Of a stretch of DNA of 64,000 bases, positions 26,148 to 35,530 are shown in pieces (within the stretch, counting starts at the first letter, position 1; every line of letters begins with the position of its first letter). The DNA comes from Vibrio sp. 14G-20. GTDB lineage: Bacteria; Pseudomonadota; Gammaproteobacteria; Enterobacterales; Vibrionaceae. Where the stretch lies: positions 19,726-83,725 of the forward strand of contig NZ_JAPHPW010000023.1 of the NCBI RefSeq assembly GCF_026241515.1, given 5' to 3'. Under the pieces are notes generated by a model. That model was not told the origin of the DNA. It worked only from the letters and a program-made list of their open reading frames with translations, and searched no databases. The translations under genes and the position numbers were made by a program.

Positions 26148-26747
26148 ATGAAGACGCTCACACGCAGCGAATTTCGCAAACAGATCCGTATCAAACGCAA
26201 TGCCTTATCTGGCGAACAACAAACTCAATCCGGTTTAGACCTAGTTAAGCAGTGCATGCAGCTTGATGAGATTCAGTCTGCTCAGCATATTGCCCTTTAT
26301 ATTTCGATTGATGGCGAGCTCGATACCCAGCCTTTAATTGAATGGCTATGGTCGCAAGGTAAGCAAACTTATTTACCAGTATTGCACCCCTTCTCTGCCG
26401 GACACCTGCTGTTTCTACACTACTCTCCAACCACACCCACGGTTTTAAATAAGTACGGCATTGTAGAACCCCAGCTTAATCAAATGTTGGTGAAACCTTG
26501 TCAGCAACTCGACCTCATCCTGACGCCTCTTGTCGGCTTTGACTCTTATGGTCATCGCCTAGGTATGGGCGGCGGATATTACGATCGCACCCTAGCAAAA
26601 TGGTTCGAGACCGGCGAAGGCGCAACCCCAATTGGTTTGGCCCACGATTGCCAACATGTCGATACCTTACCGATTGAAGAATGGGACATTCCCTTACCTA
26701 AAATCGTGACTCCGAGTAAAACTTGGCAATGGGAAAGTGACCATTAA
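26148..26747 (+). CDS. fau: 5-formyltetrahydrofolate cyclo-ligase
   Basis: ATP-dependent enzyme that converts 5-formyl-THF to 5,10-methenyl-THF. The 199 residues start at the ATG at 26148; the frame is open further upstream through the 6S RNA gene and that part is not coding. The signatures are the N-terminal basic segment RKQIRIKRNAL and the C-terminal GHRLGMGGGYYDRTLA. It is usually transcribed with 6S RNA as one precursor (known for E. coli ygfA). The rpiA promoter begins right at its stop codon. Confidence 0.93.
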   Translation: MKTLTRSEFRKQIRIKRNALSGEQQTQSGLDLVKQCMQLDEIQSAQHIALYISIDGELDTQPLIEWLWSQGKQTYLPVLHPFSAGHLLFLHYSPTTPTVLNKYGIVEPQLNQMLVKPCQQLDLILTPLVGFDSYGHRLGMGGGYYDRTLAKWFETGEGATPIGLAHDCQHVDTLPIEEWDIPLPKIVTPSKTWQWESDH

Positions 26748-26752
26748 AGCGC

Positions 26753-26758
26753 TATAAT
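26753..26758 (+). promoter_or_regulatory. Predicted -10 box of rpiA
   Basis: A perfect TATAAT sits six bases after the fau stop codon and just before the operator-like array. No good -35 is seen at 16-18 bases; TTGGCA at 26723-26728 is too far away (24 bases). The promoter may therefore need an activator. Confidence 0.45.
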
Positions 26759-26764
26759 CGCGCC

Positions 26765-26841
26765 GCAAACGTTAACCTCGATATAGAAACGTTAATCCAA
26801 TATCTAAACGTTAACTTCATCATTACGCGAACGATTAATTC
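26765..26841 (+). promoter_or_regulatory. Phased array of AAACGTTAA boxes upstream of rpiA
   Basis: AAACGTTAA occurs at 26767-26775, 26787-26795 and 26806-26814, spaced 20 and 19 bases. A weaker CGAACGATTAA follows around 26831-26841. The first box extends to CCGCAAACGTTAACCT, which resembles a LacI/PurR-type operator. The array starts at the expected transcription start and runs down the leader, so binding would block transcription or initiation. The regulator is not identified. Confidence 0.55.
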
Positions 26842-26871
26842 AAAGCGCAAGACCTTATTCAGGAGAATGGC

Positions 26872-27528
26872 ATGACTCAAGATGAAATGAAAAAAGCAGC
26901 TGGCTGGGCAGCACTTCAATATGTTGAAGAAGGCAGCATTGTAGGTGTAGGTACTGGCTCTACAGTAAATCACTTCATCGACGCACTTGGCACAATGAAA
27001 GACAAAATCAAAGGTGCGGTTTCAAGCTCTGTAGCCTCTACTGAAAAACTAGAAGCACTAGAAATCAAAGTATTTGAGTGCAATGACGTATTCAAACTAG
27101 ACATCTATGTTGATGGCGCAGACGAGATTAACGCTTCACGCGATATGATCAAAGGCGGCGGTGCTGCTCTGACTCGTGAAAAAATCGTAGCGGCTATCTC
27201 TGATAAGTTTGTGTGTATTGTTGACGGCACTAAAGCAGTCGATGTGTTGGGTAAATTCCCACTGCCTGTTGAAGTGATTCCAATGGCGCGTTCATACGTT
27301 GCACGTGAACTAGTAAAACTTGGTGGTGACCCAGTTTACCGCGAAGGTTGCACAACCGATAACGGCAACATGATCCTAGACGTGTACGGCATGGCGATCG
27401 AAAATCCAAAACAACTAGAAGATATCATCAATGGTATTGCTGGTGTGGTGACGGTTGGTCTGTTCGCTCACCGTGGTGCTGATGTGGTTATCACTGGCAC
27501 GCCAGAAGGTGCAAAAATCCAAGAATAA
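26872..27528 (+). CDS. rpiA: Ribose-5-phosphate isomerase A
   Basis: Interconverts ribose 5-phosphate and ribulose 5-phosphate in the non-oxidative pentose phosphate pathway. The 218 residues contain the phosphate-binding GTGSTVNHF segment, the catalytic DGADEI, and KGGGAALTREKI; all are family signatures. An AGGAGA site precedes the ATG. It lies between fau and serA as in many gammaproteobacteria and is preceded by an unusual operator-like array. Confidence 0.97.
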   Translation: MTQDEMKKAAGWAALQYVEEGSIVGVGTGSTVNHFIDALGTMKDKIKGAVSSSVASTEKLEALEIKVFECNDVFKLDIYVDGADEINASRDMIKGGGAALTREKIVAAISDKFVCIVDGTKAVDVLGKFPLPVEVIPMARSYVARELVKLGGDPVYREGCTTDNGNMILDVYGMAIENPKQLEDIINGIAGVVTVGLFAHRGADVVITGTPEGAKIQE

Positions 27529-27566
27529 ATAATAGAAGATTAAGTTTTTCTGTTACTTCATTACAT

Positions 27567-27593
27567 ACGGTGCCCAAGGGCGCCGTTTTTTTT
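27567..27593 (+). terminator. Terminator of rpiA
   Basis: ACGGTGCCC / GGGCGCCGT with an AA loop is followed by a T run of eight. Confidence 0.88.
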
Positions 27594-27789
27594 GCTTTAT
27601 ACCTGTAAAATTATGTCTTATTCCGTAATTTTCTTACCCAAAACATTTTTTTTTTGTTACTTTATTGTTCAGAAGACGCACAGGGAAAACGTTTGTCTCC
27701 TAACAAAGTGGTGAATTTGTTCCCCTTTCAGCCATTTTGTAGCACGTGCGCCGCATTTGCCCAACCTTTCCATTTTAAGGACGAGAACA

Positions 27790-29019
27790 ATGGCCAAAGT
27801 TTCACTGGAAAAAGAAAAAATAAAAATTCTACTTCTAGAAGGTCTTCACCCTTCTTCTGTAGAAGTACTGCAAGCTGCTGGTTACACAAATATTGAGTAC
27901 CACAAAGGCTCGCTACCGGAAGATGAACTTCTTGAAGCAGTTAAAGATGCTCACTTCATTGGTATCCGTTCTCGCACAAACATCTCCCAAGAAGTGATTG
28001 ATGCGGCTGAAAAGCTGGTTGCGATTGGTTGTTTCTGTATTGGTACTAACCAAGTTAACCTTCAAGCAGCAGCAAAACGCGGCATCCCTGTATTCAACGC
28101 ACCCTTCTCCAACACTCGAAGTGTTGCTGAGCTAGTTCTTGGTCAGGTTCTATTGCTACTTCGTGGCATTCCAGAAAAGAACGCTCTTGCGCACCGTGGC
28201 ATTTGGAAAAAGAGTGCAGACAACTCTTACGAAGCTCGTGGTAAACGTTTAGGTATTATTGGTTACGGTCACATTGGTACTCAACTGGGTATTATTGCGG
28301 AAAACCTTGGTATGCGCGTTTACTTTTACGACATCGAAAACAAGCTGTCTTTGGGTAACGCGACACAAGTTCATACCATGACTGAACTGTTGAATAAGTG
28401 TGATGTGATCTCTTTACACGTCCCTGAAACCAACGAAACTAAGAACATGATGGGTAAAGAAGAGTTCGAGCGCATGAAGCCTGGTTCTATCTTTATCAAC
28501 GCAGCGCGTGGCACAGTGGTAGACATTCCAGCTCTGTGTGGCGCTCTAGATTCTGGTCACCTTGCAGGTGCAGCGATCGACGTTTTTCCAACTGAACCAA
28601 AAACCAATGCTGACCCATTTGAGTCGCCATTAATGCAGTTCGACAACGTAATTCTTACGCCTCACGTAGGTGGTTCAACTCAGGAAGCGCAAGAGAACAT
28701 TGGTGTTGAAGTGGCTGGCAAGCTAGCGAAATACTCAGATAACGGTTCTACGCTATCAAGTGTTAACTTCCCAGAGGTATCACTACCGTTGCACACGGGC
28801 ACGTCTCGTTTGCTGCACATTCACGAAAACCGCCCAGGTATCCTAACTCAGATCAACACCATCTTCGCTGAAGAAGGCATCAACATCGCGGGTCAGTACC
28901 TACAGACTGCGGCTGATATGGGTTATGTAGTTATCGATGTAGAAGCGGATCGTTCAGAAGAAGCACTGCTTAAACTGAAAGAGATCGAAGGCACAATCCG
29001 TGCTCGTCTACTTCACTAA
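27790..29019 (+). CDS. serA: D-3-phosphoglycerate dehydrogenase
   Basis: Catalyses the first committed step of serine synthesis. The 409 residues start at the ATG at 27790; a TTG 33 bases upstream would add residues not found in the family. The NAD-binding motif GIIGYGHIGTQLG, the active-site region with INAARGTVVDIPAL, and the catalytic histidine in TPHVGGSTQEAQ are visible. The C-terminal ACT domain (about 335-409) binds serine for feedback inhibition. The length matches E. coli SerA (410). Confidence 0.97.
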   Translation: MAKVSLEKEKIKILLLEGLHPSSVEVLQAAGYTNIEYHKGSLPEDELLEAVKDAHFIGIRSRTNISQEVIDAAEKLVAIGCFCIGTNQVNLQAAAKRGIPVFNAPFSNTRSVAELVLGQVLLLLRGIPEKNALAHRGIWKKSADNSYEARGKRLGIIGYGHIGTQLGIIAENLGMRVYFYDIENKLSLGNATQVHTMTELLNKCDVISLHVPETNETKNMMGKEEFERMKPGSIFINAARGTVVDIPALCGALDSGHLAGAAIDVFPTEPKTNADPFESPLMQFDNVILTPHVGGSTQEAQENIGVEVAGKLAKYSDNGSTLSSVNFPEVSLPLHTGTSRLLHIHENRPGILTQINTIFAEEGINIAGQYLQTAADMGYVVIDVEADRSEEALLKLKEIEGTIRARLLH

Positions 29020-29047
29020 TCATCGAACTCGATATTAGTAAAAACAA

Positions 29048-29074
29048 AAAGGCTCTCATTATGGGAGCCTTTTT
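29048..29074 (+). terminator. Terminator of serA
   Basis: AAAGGCTC / GAGCCTTT with an imperfect upper stem, followed by a T run. Confidence 0.85.
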
Positions 29075-29136
29075 AGTATTTGGCCTATCGTAGGTAATTA
29101 GATCATCATGATCCAAAAGCCTCTATAGCGCTGTCA

Positions 29137-29850
29137 TTACTCTTCGATCTGGTAGATCACATTAACGCGATCGCGAATGGTGATCGTTGAGTCTTCATAA
29201 GAGTTCGACTCTGTTCTCGCATCCATCGCCATTGAACGCATTAGCACAGGCTGAGAAGATTGTGCGTTGTAATCAACACGCCAAACATCACCTAGCTCAC
29301 GCTCAAAACCACTCGCCAATGATTTCGCTTTCGATCGCGCATCCTTGATGGCTTCTAAGCGCGCTTGTTCTTGATACTTGGCTTGATCACGAACTTGAAG
29401 CTGAATGTTATCGATCTGATTAATGCCCTCTCCAATCGCAATATCCATGTACTCATTAAGATTAGCTAGCTCATTCACTTGAACGGTCACATTACGTGAA
29501 GCGCGGTAGCCGACCAATTCTGGTTTGCCATCTTTTGGATAGTGATATTGAGGAGATAGGTACAGGTTAGAGCTGTGTACGCTCGCTTCTTCTACACCGG
29601 CTTGATGCAGTTTATTAAGGAAGCCAGTCACCACTTTATCAACGGTATTTTTAGCTTGTTCAGCAGTCATCGTCGATTCCACGACTCTAACAGAGAATGT
29701 CGCCATATCTGGTGTTGCGATCACTTCACCGTAGCCCGTCGTTGAAATATGCGGGAAGGATGGAGAGTCAGCCAATGATGGGAAACTCACAGCACTCAAC
29801 GCTGCAGTAAGAGTAAGAGACGTTGCTAACATCTTTGGTGCAAACTTCAT
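29137..29850 (-). CDS. yggE: SIMPL domain (YggE family) periplasmic protein
   Basis: A 237-residue exported protein. The N-terminal signal peptide is about 27 residues with cleavage near SLA-DS, and the SIMPL/YggE domain is marked by ISTTGYGEVIATPDMATFSVRV and YRASRNVTVQV. In E. coli YggE is linked to lower oxidative stress; the molecular activity is unknown. It is convergent with serA. In E. coli it neighbours argO and mscS, as here. Confidence 0.88.
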   Translation of the reverse strand: MKFAPKMLATSLTLTAALSAVSFPSLADSPSFPHISTTGYGEVIATPDMATFSVRVVESTMTAEQAKNTVDKVVTGFLNKLHQAGVEEASVHSSNLYLSPQYHYPKDGKPELVGYRASRNVTVQVNELANLNEYMDIAIGEGINQIDNIQLQVRDQAKYQEQARLEAIKDARSKAKSLASGFERELGDVWRVDYNAQSSQPVLMRSMAMDARTESNSYEDSTITIRDRVNVIYQIEE

Positions 29851-29960
29851 TAGGTAGACCTGTGCTAAACAAATGTACTTTCATCATAGAGCAATTTGCC
29901 GTTTAGCCAATCCTGATGCCGAACTTCTAACAGAACTTTGACGCTGAAAAAACCAACAAT

Positions 29961-30857
29961 TTACTGAGGTAAGTGGTTGTGAGCAAAACCTAAAATCGCT
30001 TGAGATATCTCTTTGAGTACCCCACTTTCAAGCTGCCAGTGGTGCCAATAGATACGATAAGACAACAAAAAACCGGGCGTAATATCAATCAATGCACCGG
30101 ACTCTAGCTCATCAATGATCTGCAATCGAGGGATCAAGCAATAGGCGACACCTGACAGCGCCAAACGCACAAATGCTTCCGAGCTGCCGACTGTGTGATT
30201 GATTACGCTGTCCCTTGGTACGTTAAAGTGATCGTGCAGAAATTTCTTATGCAGATCATCGTATTGGTCATAAGAAACCGCCGGTGCCTTGCTTAACGTG
30301 GCGTAGTTTACGCCCTCAGAAAAATAACGCTGATGAAAATCAGGGCTCGCCACACACACGTAATCCATCCTGCCAAGATAGTCAGCACTGCAACCGGGAA
30401 TAGCTTGAGATTCTAAACTGATCGCGCCGGCAACCTCACCGCTTTTAATCTTATCAATGGTTCTCGCCTCACCATGAATCGCGAGGTTCAGTTCCACTTG
30501 GCGAGACTTCATCACATCCGATAATGCAGGCAACAGCCATGTCGCTAAGCTATCAGCATTGGTAGCGATAGAGATTGATAAAGGTTGGGCGCTATCTTCG
30601 TTCATCAACTCTGGCACTAGCTCATGTTCTAACAAACGAACACGGCGATACAAACCCAATAGCTTTTTACCTGCAGGAGTCGGCCTAGGCGGGTTTTCTC
30701 TCACCAAGGCAGGCTGAGCTAACCACTTTTCTAACTGTTTGATGCGTTGAGATACCGCAGACTGAGAGATATATAACTGCTCTGCAGCCCTTTCAAAGCT
30801 ACGTTGTTTCACCACAGCATCCAGTGCTTCTATCCACTTATAATCCAATCCACGCAT
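29961..30857 (-). CDS. argP: LysR-type regulator ArgP
   Basis: A LysR-family transcription factor that senses lysine and arginine and activates argO and other genes. The N-terminal helix-turn-helix is SFERAAEQLYISQSAVSQRIKQLE and the effector domain follows. The 298 residues start at the ATG at 30857; AGGA is spaced 9 bases, and the preceding in-frame TTG is dismissed. It is divergent from the LysE/ArgO exporter gene, the classic regulator-target pair. Confidence 0.93.
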   Translation of the reverse strand: MRGLDYKWIEALDAVVKQRSFERAAEQLYISQSAVSQRIKQLEKWLAQPALVRENPPRPTPAGKKLLGLYRRVRLLEHELVPELMNEDSAQPLSISIATNADSLATWLLPALSDVMKSRQVELNLAIHGEARTIDKIKSGEVAGAISLESQAIPGCSADYLGRMDYVCVASPDFHQRYFSEGVNYATLSKAPAVSYDQYDDLHKKFLHDHFNVPRDSVINHTVGSSEAFVRLALSGVAYCLIPRLQIIDELESGALIDITPGFLLSYRIYWHHWQLESGVLKEISQAILGFAHNHLPQ

Positions 30858-30999
30858 CAATTTGTTTCCTTTTTAAGCTAACTCGACATTACATTAGCAA
30901 CTCTAATAATAGATTAAAATCATTAATTATACTTATTTACAGGGTCGGAGTATCTTCGCCATATAGCACGTAAATATCGTTAAATAAGTGGAGGTTAAA

Positions 31000-31629
31000 A
31001 TGAATTTTTGGGTTTTATTACAAGGTTTTGGTCTAGGGGCAAGCATGATTATCCCTATTGGCGCTCAGAATGCGTACGTCCTAAATCAAGGGATAAAACG
31101 CAACCACCATTTAACCACTGCGACAATCTGTAGCCTACTCGATACTCTGTTTATCTCATTGGGTATTTTTGGTGGCGGTGCGATTCTGTCGCAAAATGAA
31201 TTGCTACTCACCTCAGTGACGTTAGGCGGTATAGCTTTTCTAGCCGTGTATGGTTTGTTATCACTGCGTAGTGCCTTTAAAGCGCCCTCAAGCGAGGAGT
31301 CAAAAGGAGAGATACTGGCTCGCGGTAAGCGCACCGTTATTTTGGGCGCCTTGGCGGTAACAGTATTAAACCCACACCTCTATTTGGATACGGTGGTGAT
31401 TCTTGGTTCGATTGGAGGGCAGTTTGAAGGTAATGACAGAATTGCTTTTGCTATGGGAACCATCTTGGCTTCGTTCGTTTGGTTTTACTCTCTGTCATTG
31501 GGCGCGGCAAAGCTAGGCCCGACGCTATCTAAACCTAAGGTTAAGAAAGGCATCGATATCGCAGTAGCAACCATGATGTTCGTCATAGCTGCAGTACTTA
31601 CCAATGGGCTGATTGAGCAATACTGGTAA
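31000..31629 (+). CDS. argO: Basic amino acid exporter of the LysE/ArgO family
   Basis: Inner-membrane exporter of arginine or lysine. The 209 residues contain about six membrane segments and the family-signature IPIGAQNAYVLNQGIKR near the N-terminus, NPHLYLDTVVILG in the middle. The ATG at 31000 with GAGG upstream is preferred to a GTG 12 bases earlier. The divergent argP is its likely activator. Whether the main substrate is arginine or lysine cannot be read from sequence. Confidence 0.9.
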   Translation: MNFWVLLQGFGLGASMIIPIGAQNAYVLNQGIKRNHHLTTATICSLLDTLFISLGIFGGGAILSQNELLLTSVTLGGIAFLAVYGLLSLRSAFKAPSSEESKGEILARGKRTVILGALAVTVLNPHLYLDTVVILGSIGGQFEGNDRIAFAMGTILASFVWFYSLSLGAAKLGPTLSKPKVKKGIDIAVATMMFVIAAVLTNGLIEQYW

Positions 31630-31653
31630 ATCTGTTTTTCTTAGAAAACCAAC

Positions 31654-31688
31654 AAAAAAGGCGGATAACCAAAGTTATCCGCCTTTCC
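31654..31688. terminator. Bidirectional terminator between argO and mscS
   Basis: AAAGGCGGATAAC / GTTATCCGCCTTT with a CAAA loop and an A run on one side serves both convergent genes. Confidence 0.88.
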
Positions 31689-31724
31689 TTATAAAAGCTT
31701 ATAGTTATAAAAACTAACTAGAGA

Positions 31725-32591
31725 TTAAGCTTCTACTTTATTCATGTGTACATCCATTTGCGGGAATGGAATTTCGATACCTTCATTATCCAAGCCTTCT
31801 TTGATAGCTTGCATAAGGTCGAAATAAACATTCCAGTAGTCAGCAGTGCTAACCCATGGACGAACGACAAAATTAACTGAAGAGTCAGCTAGCGTGTGAA
31901 CACCAACTTGAACACCAGGCTCTTTCAGTACACGCTCATCAGATTCACAGATCTTAGTCAGTAGCGCTTTTGTCTTTTGAAGATCAGCGTTGTAAGAAAC
32001 ACCAATCATTAGATCAATACGGCGCGTATCATGACGAGAGTAGTTTGTGATTGGACTACCGATAACGCTACCGTTAGGTACTACAACCATTTTGTTGTCT
32101 GGCGTTGTTAGAACCGTTTGGAAGATTTGAATAGAATCAACTGAACCTGCTACACCACCAATTTCCACATAGTCACCAGACTTGAATGGACGGAATGCAA
32201 CGATAAGTACACCAGCAGCAAAGTTAGATAGTGAGCCTTGTAGCGCTAGGCCTACCGCTAAACCAGCCGCACCAATAACAGCAACTACAGATGCTGTTTG
32301 AACACCTAAACGACCAAGTGCAGCAATTAAAACAATAACAAACAATAGGTAACGAACTAAACCGTGAATAAATTCCACAACCGCTCGGTCCATTTTCTTC
32401 TTCTGAAGAACCTTAGACACGCTATTCGCTACAGCTTTAACAATAAGGTTACCAATAAATAAAATTATCAGTGCTGAAATGATATTTACGCCATATTGGA
32501 TAAATAAATCTGAATTATTTGTTAACCACTGCTCTGCGTGAGACAAACCGTCCACAAGCGGAGTTTCAATTACTGTCGAACTATCAGCCAT
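31725..32591 (-). CDS. mscS: Small-conductance mechanosensitive channel MscS
   Basis: Heptameric channel that opens on membrane tension to release solutes under hypo-osmotic shock. The 288 residues have three membrane helices. The pore helix TM3 has the Gly/Ala-rich GAAGLAVGLALQGSLSNFAAG followed by RPFKSGDYVEIGG; a beta domain and a C-terminal cage follow. The ATG at 32591 is chosen because AGAGGA lies 8-9 bases before it, whereas the ATG at 32600 would be too close. Its place between argO and fbaA is the E. coli order. Confidence 0.95.
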   Translation of the reverse strand: MADSSTVIETPLVDGLSHAEQWLTNNSDLFIQYGVNIISALIILFIGNLIVKAVANSVSKVLQKKKMDRAVVEFIHGLVRYLLFVIVLIAALGRLGVQTASVVAVIGAAGLAVGLALQGSLSNFAAGVLIVAFRPFKSGDYVEIGGVAGSVDSIQIFQTVLTTPDNKMVVVPNGSVIGSPITNYSRHDTRRIDLMIGVSYNADLQKTKALLTKICESDERVLKEPGVQVGVHTLADSSVNFVVRPWVSTADYWNVYFDLMQAIKEGLDNEGIEIPFPQMDVHMNKVEA

Positions 32592-32909
32592 AATGTGCAT
32601 CCTCTATATAATATGCTATGGGCTAAACTGCCTTAAGCCTAATTTACTCTGCAATATAATAAACAGTTTAATTACCGTTAAGTCATTGTGTTAAAAGTAA
32701 ATTAAAGCCAAGTCCTTTTTATAAACTGAACCAAATTCAGTTTTTCGGCACGATATCCTATCTTTGACAGATTGCAAAGTCATATTTATGTAAGCTTTTG
32801 AATTAATAAAACTTACCAATAAACACAAATACCGATAACTAAAAGACTACGAGATTTATTCACCGCACGCTAGGTTTTTCACATATTTAATACAAGTTTT
32901 TATCAGACA
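32592..32909. other. fbaA / mscS intergenic region
   Basis: About 320 AT-rich bases between the mscS start and the fbaA terminator. The mscS promoter must be here. I see no gene or other distinct element. Confidence 0.5.
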
Positions 32910-32941
32910 TAAAAAAACCCGCTCAATGAGCGGGTTTTTAA
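32910..32941 (-). terminator. Terminator of fbaA
   Basis: AAAACCCGCTCA / TGAGCGGGTTTT, with a run of T on the minus strand. Confidence 0.88.
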
Positions 32942-32968
32942 AACTTAAAGAGTACTTAATTCAAAGAA

Positions 32969-34045
32969 TTATAGTACGTCTACAGCGTTAAGGTCAGCAA
33001 ATGCTTTCTCTAGACGAGCAACCATTGAAGCTTGACCAGCACGTAGCCATACGCGTGGATCGTAGTACTTCTTGTTTGGAGCAGCTTCACCAGTTGGGTT
33101 GCCGATTTGACCTTGTAGGAAGTCGAAGTTGTCAGCAGAGTACTGACGGATGCCATCCCAAGTTGCCCACTGTGTATCAGTATCGATGTTCATTTTGATA
33201 ACACCGTAGCCGATAGACTCTTGGATTTCTGCTTCAGAAGAACCAGAACCACCGTGGAATACGAAGTTTAGAGCGTTAGGTGCAATACCGAACTTCTCTG
33301 CACAGTATGCTTGAGAGTCACGTAGGATAGTTGGAGTAAGTACAACGTTACCAGCTTGGTAAACACCGTGTACGTTACCGAAAGAAGCAGCGATAGTGAA
33401 ACGTGGGCTAACAGCCATTAGTTTCTCGTATGCGTATGCTACGTCTTCTGGAGAAGTGTAAAGCTCAGATGCGTCCATATCAGAGTTATCAACGCCGTCT
33501 TCTTCGCCACCAGTACAACCAAGTTCGATCTCGATTGTCATGTTCATTTTAGCCATGCGCTCTAGGTACTTAGCACATGTTTCGATGTTCTCTTCTAGAG
33601 ACTCTTCAGAAAGGTCTAGCATGTGAGAAGAGAATAGAGGCTTACCAGTTTGTGCGAAGAACTCTTCACCAGCGTCTAGTAGACCGTCGATCCATGGAAG
33701 AAGTTTCTTAGCAGCGTGGTCAGTGTGCAGGATAACTGGAACACCGTAAGCTTCAGCTACAGCGTGTACATATTTTGCACCAGCTACAGCGCCAAGAACT
33801 TGTGCGCCTTGACCTTCAAGTTTAACGCCTTTACCTGCGAAGAATGCAGCGCCACCGTTAGAGAACTGAACAACTACTGGAGCTTTAACTTTAGCAGCTG
33901 CTTCTAGTACTGCGTTTACAGAGTCAGTACCAACAACGTTTACAGCAGGAAGAGCAAATTTGTTTTCTTTTGCTACTTCAAATACTTTCTGTACGTCATC
34001 GCCAGAAATCACACCAGGTTTTACAAAATCGAAGATCTTAGACAT
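32969..34045 (-). CDS. fbaA: Class II fructose-bisphosphate aldolase
   Basis: Zinc enzyme that cleaves fructose 1,6-bisphosphate into the two triose phosphates. The 358 residues contain the zinc-binding HTDHAAKKLLPW, EIELGCTGGEEDGVDN and NFVFHGGSGSS signatures; all are class IIA. It follows pgk after 155 bases that include a hairpin and a palindromic GCAATCGTTTGC box, so it may be transcribed both from epd-pgk and on its own. Confidence 0.97.
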   Translation of the reverse strand: MSKIFDFVKPGVISGDDVQKVFEVAKENKFALPAVNVVGTDSVNAVLEAAAKVKAPVVVQFSNGGAAFFAGKGVKLEGQGAQVLGAVAGAKYVHAVAEAYGVPVILHTDHAAKKLLPWIDGLLDAGEEFFAQTGKPLFSSHMLDLSEESLEENIETCAKYLERMAKMNMTIEIELGCTGGEEDGVDNSDMDASELYTSPEDVAYAYEKLMAVSPRFTIAASFGNVHGVYQAGNVVLTPTILRDSQAYCAEKFGIAPNALNFVFHGGSGSSEAEIQESIGYGVIKMNIDTDTQWATWDGIRQYSADNFDFLQGQIGNPTGEAAPNKKYYDPRVWLRAGQASMVARLEKAFADLNAVDVL

Positions 34046-34103
34046 GGAAATAGTCCTATTTATTCTATCGTTTTAAGATTAAAAAACTTAAGTTCAAAAA
34101 CTT

Positions 34104-34115
34104 GCAATCGTTTGC
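34104..34115. promoter_or_regulatory. Palindromic GCAATCGTTTGC box upstream of fbaA
   Basis: GCAA-TCGT-TTGC has the centre-CG palindromic form of LacI-family (PurR/Cra-type) operators. It lies 59 bases before the fbaA ATG, with a second related GCAAACGTT at 34156-34164. The regulator is unknown. Confidence 0.45.
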
Positions 34116-34164
34116 TCACAACTTGTGCCATTCTAGCAAAAAAGTGTGATATGCCGCAAACGTT

Positions 34165-34192
34165 AAAAGGCGAGATTCACATCTCGCCTTTC
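34165..34192 (-). terminator. Hairpin between pgk and fbaA
   Basis: AAAGGCGAGAT / ATCTCGCCTTT has a TCAC loop and a short T stretch (TTTT) on the minus strand. It lies 9 bases after the pgk stop. It could be a partial terminator or an mRNA-processing or stabilising stem. Confidence 0.65.
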
Positions 34193-34200
34193 TGAATCAA

Positions 34201-35364
34201 TTATGCTTTAGCACGCTCTTCAAGCATTGCTACTGCAGGAAGTACTTTACCTTCAACGAACTCAAGGAAAGCGCCACCACCAGTAGAGATGTAAGAAACG
34301 TCAGCTTTGATACCGAACTTGTCGATAGCTGCTAGCGTGTCACCACCACCGGCTACAGAGAAACCTGCAGATTCAGCGATTGCTTTAGAGATACCAGCAG
34401 TACCCGCTTCGAAGTTCTTAAATTCGAATACGCCTACAGGGCCGTTCCAAAGGATAGTTTTTGCATTGCCGATGATTTCAGCAAGAGCAGCCGTTGAATC
34501 TGGACCAAGGTCGAAAATCATGTCGTCGTCTTGAACTTCAGAAACGTGCTTGATTTCAGCTTCAGCGTTTTCATCGAAAGCTTTAGCACATGCAACGTCA
34601 GTTGCTACTGGAATAGCACACTCTTTCATTAGCTTCTTAGCTGTCTCAACTAGGTCTGCTTCGTATAGAGACTTACCTACGTTGTGGCCTTCAGCAGCGA
34701 TGAACGTGTTCGCGATACCACCACCAACAACAAGTTGGTCAGCAATTTTAGAAAGAGACTCTAGAACCGTTAGTTTAGTAGAAACTTTAGAACCACCAAC
34801 GATAGCAACTAGTGGACGAGCCGGGTTGTCCATTGCTTTGCCAAGAGCTTCAAGTTCAGCAGCTAGAAGAGGACCAGCACATGCTACAGGTGCATAAGTA
34901 CCAACACCGTGAGTAGAAGCTTGTGCACGGTGAGCTGTACCGAATGCATCCATTACAAAGATGTCACATAGTGCAGCGTACTGCTTAGAAAGTGCTTCTT
35001 CGTTTTTCTTCTCGCCTTTGTTAAAGCGAACGTTTTCAAGAACAACTAGTTCACCAGCGTTTAGCTCTAGGCCGTTAACGTAATCTTTCGCTAGCTTAAC
35101 TTCGCAGTCTAGTGCGTCGTTTAGGTAGTTAACTACAGGTGCTAGAGAGAACTCTTCGTTGTATTCGCCTTCAGTAGGACGACCAAGGTGAGAAGTAACC
35201 ATAACTTTTGCGCCAGCTTCTAGGCAAAGTTTGATAGTTGGTAGAGATGCAAGGATACGTGCATCTGAAGTTACTTTACCGTCTTTTACTGGTACGTTTA
35301 GGTCAGCACGAATAAATACGCGTTTACCTGCAAGTTCCAGGTCAGTCATCTTGATCACAGACAT
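34201..35364 (-). CDS. pgk: Phosphoglycerate kinase
   Basis: Transfers phosphate from 1,3-bisphosphoglycerate to ADP in glycolysis. The 387 residues show FIRADLNVP, the substrate-binding TSHLGRPTEG, the hinge VAIVGGSKVSTK and the C-terminal GGGDTLAAIDKFG. The ATG at 35364 with GAGAGGA upstream is preferred to a TTG 15 bases earlier. It lies between epd and fbaA, the E. coli epd-pgk-fbaA operon. Confidence 0.98.
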   Translation of the reverse strand: MSVIKMTDLELAGKRVFIRADLNVPVKDGKVTSDARILASLPTIKLCLEAGAKVMVTSHLGRPTEGEYNEEFSLAPVVNYLNDALDCEVKLAKDYVNGLELNAGELVVLENVRFNKGEKKNEEALSKQYAALCDIFVMDAFGTAHRAQASTHGVGTYAPVACAGPLLAAELEALGKAMDNPARPLVAIVGGSKVSTKLTVLESLSKIADQLVVGGGIANTFIAAEGHNVGKSLYEADLVETAKKLMKECAIPVATDVACAKAFDENAEAEIKHVSEVQDDDMIFDLGPDSTAALAEIIGNAKTILWNGPVGVFEFKNFEAGTAGISKAIAESAGFSVAGGGDTLAAIDKFGIKADVSYISTGGGAFLEFVEGKVLPAVAMLEERAKA

Positions 35365-35530
35365 GTTTTGTCCTCTCAAATTTAAATAAATATAAAGTTT
35401 TGGAAACTCAGCAACCCTGCTAAGCCTATAAATTATTCAACTGGTAATTCTTTAACTACTCATAATATGTGGATACTTTGTATTTATTTCAAGCTAAAAA
35501 ATAAATAATCCGCACATTTGCTTCTAGGTC

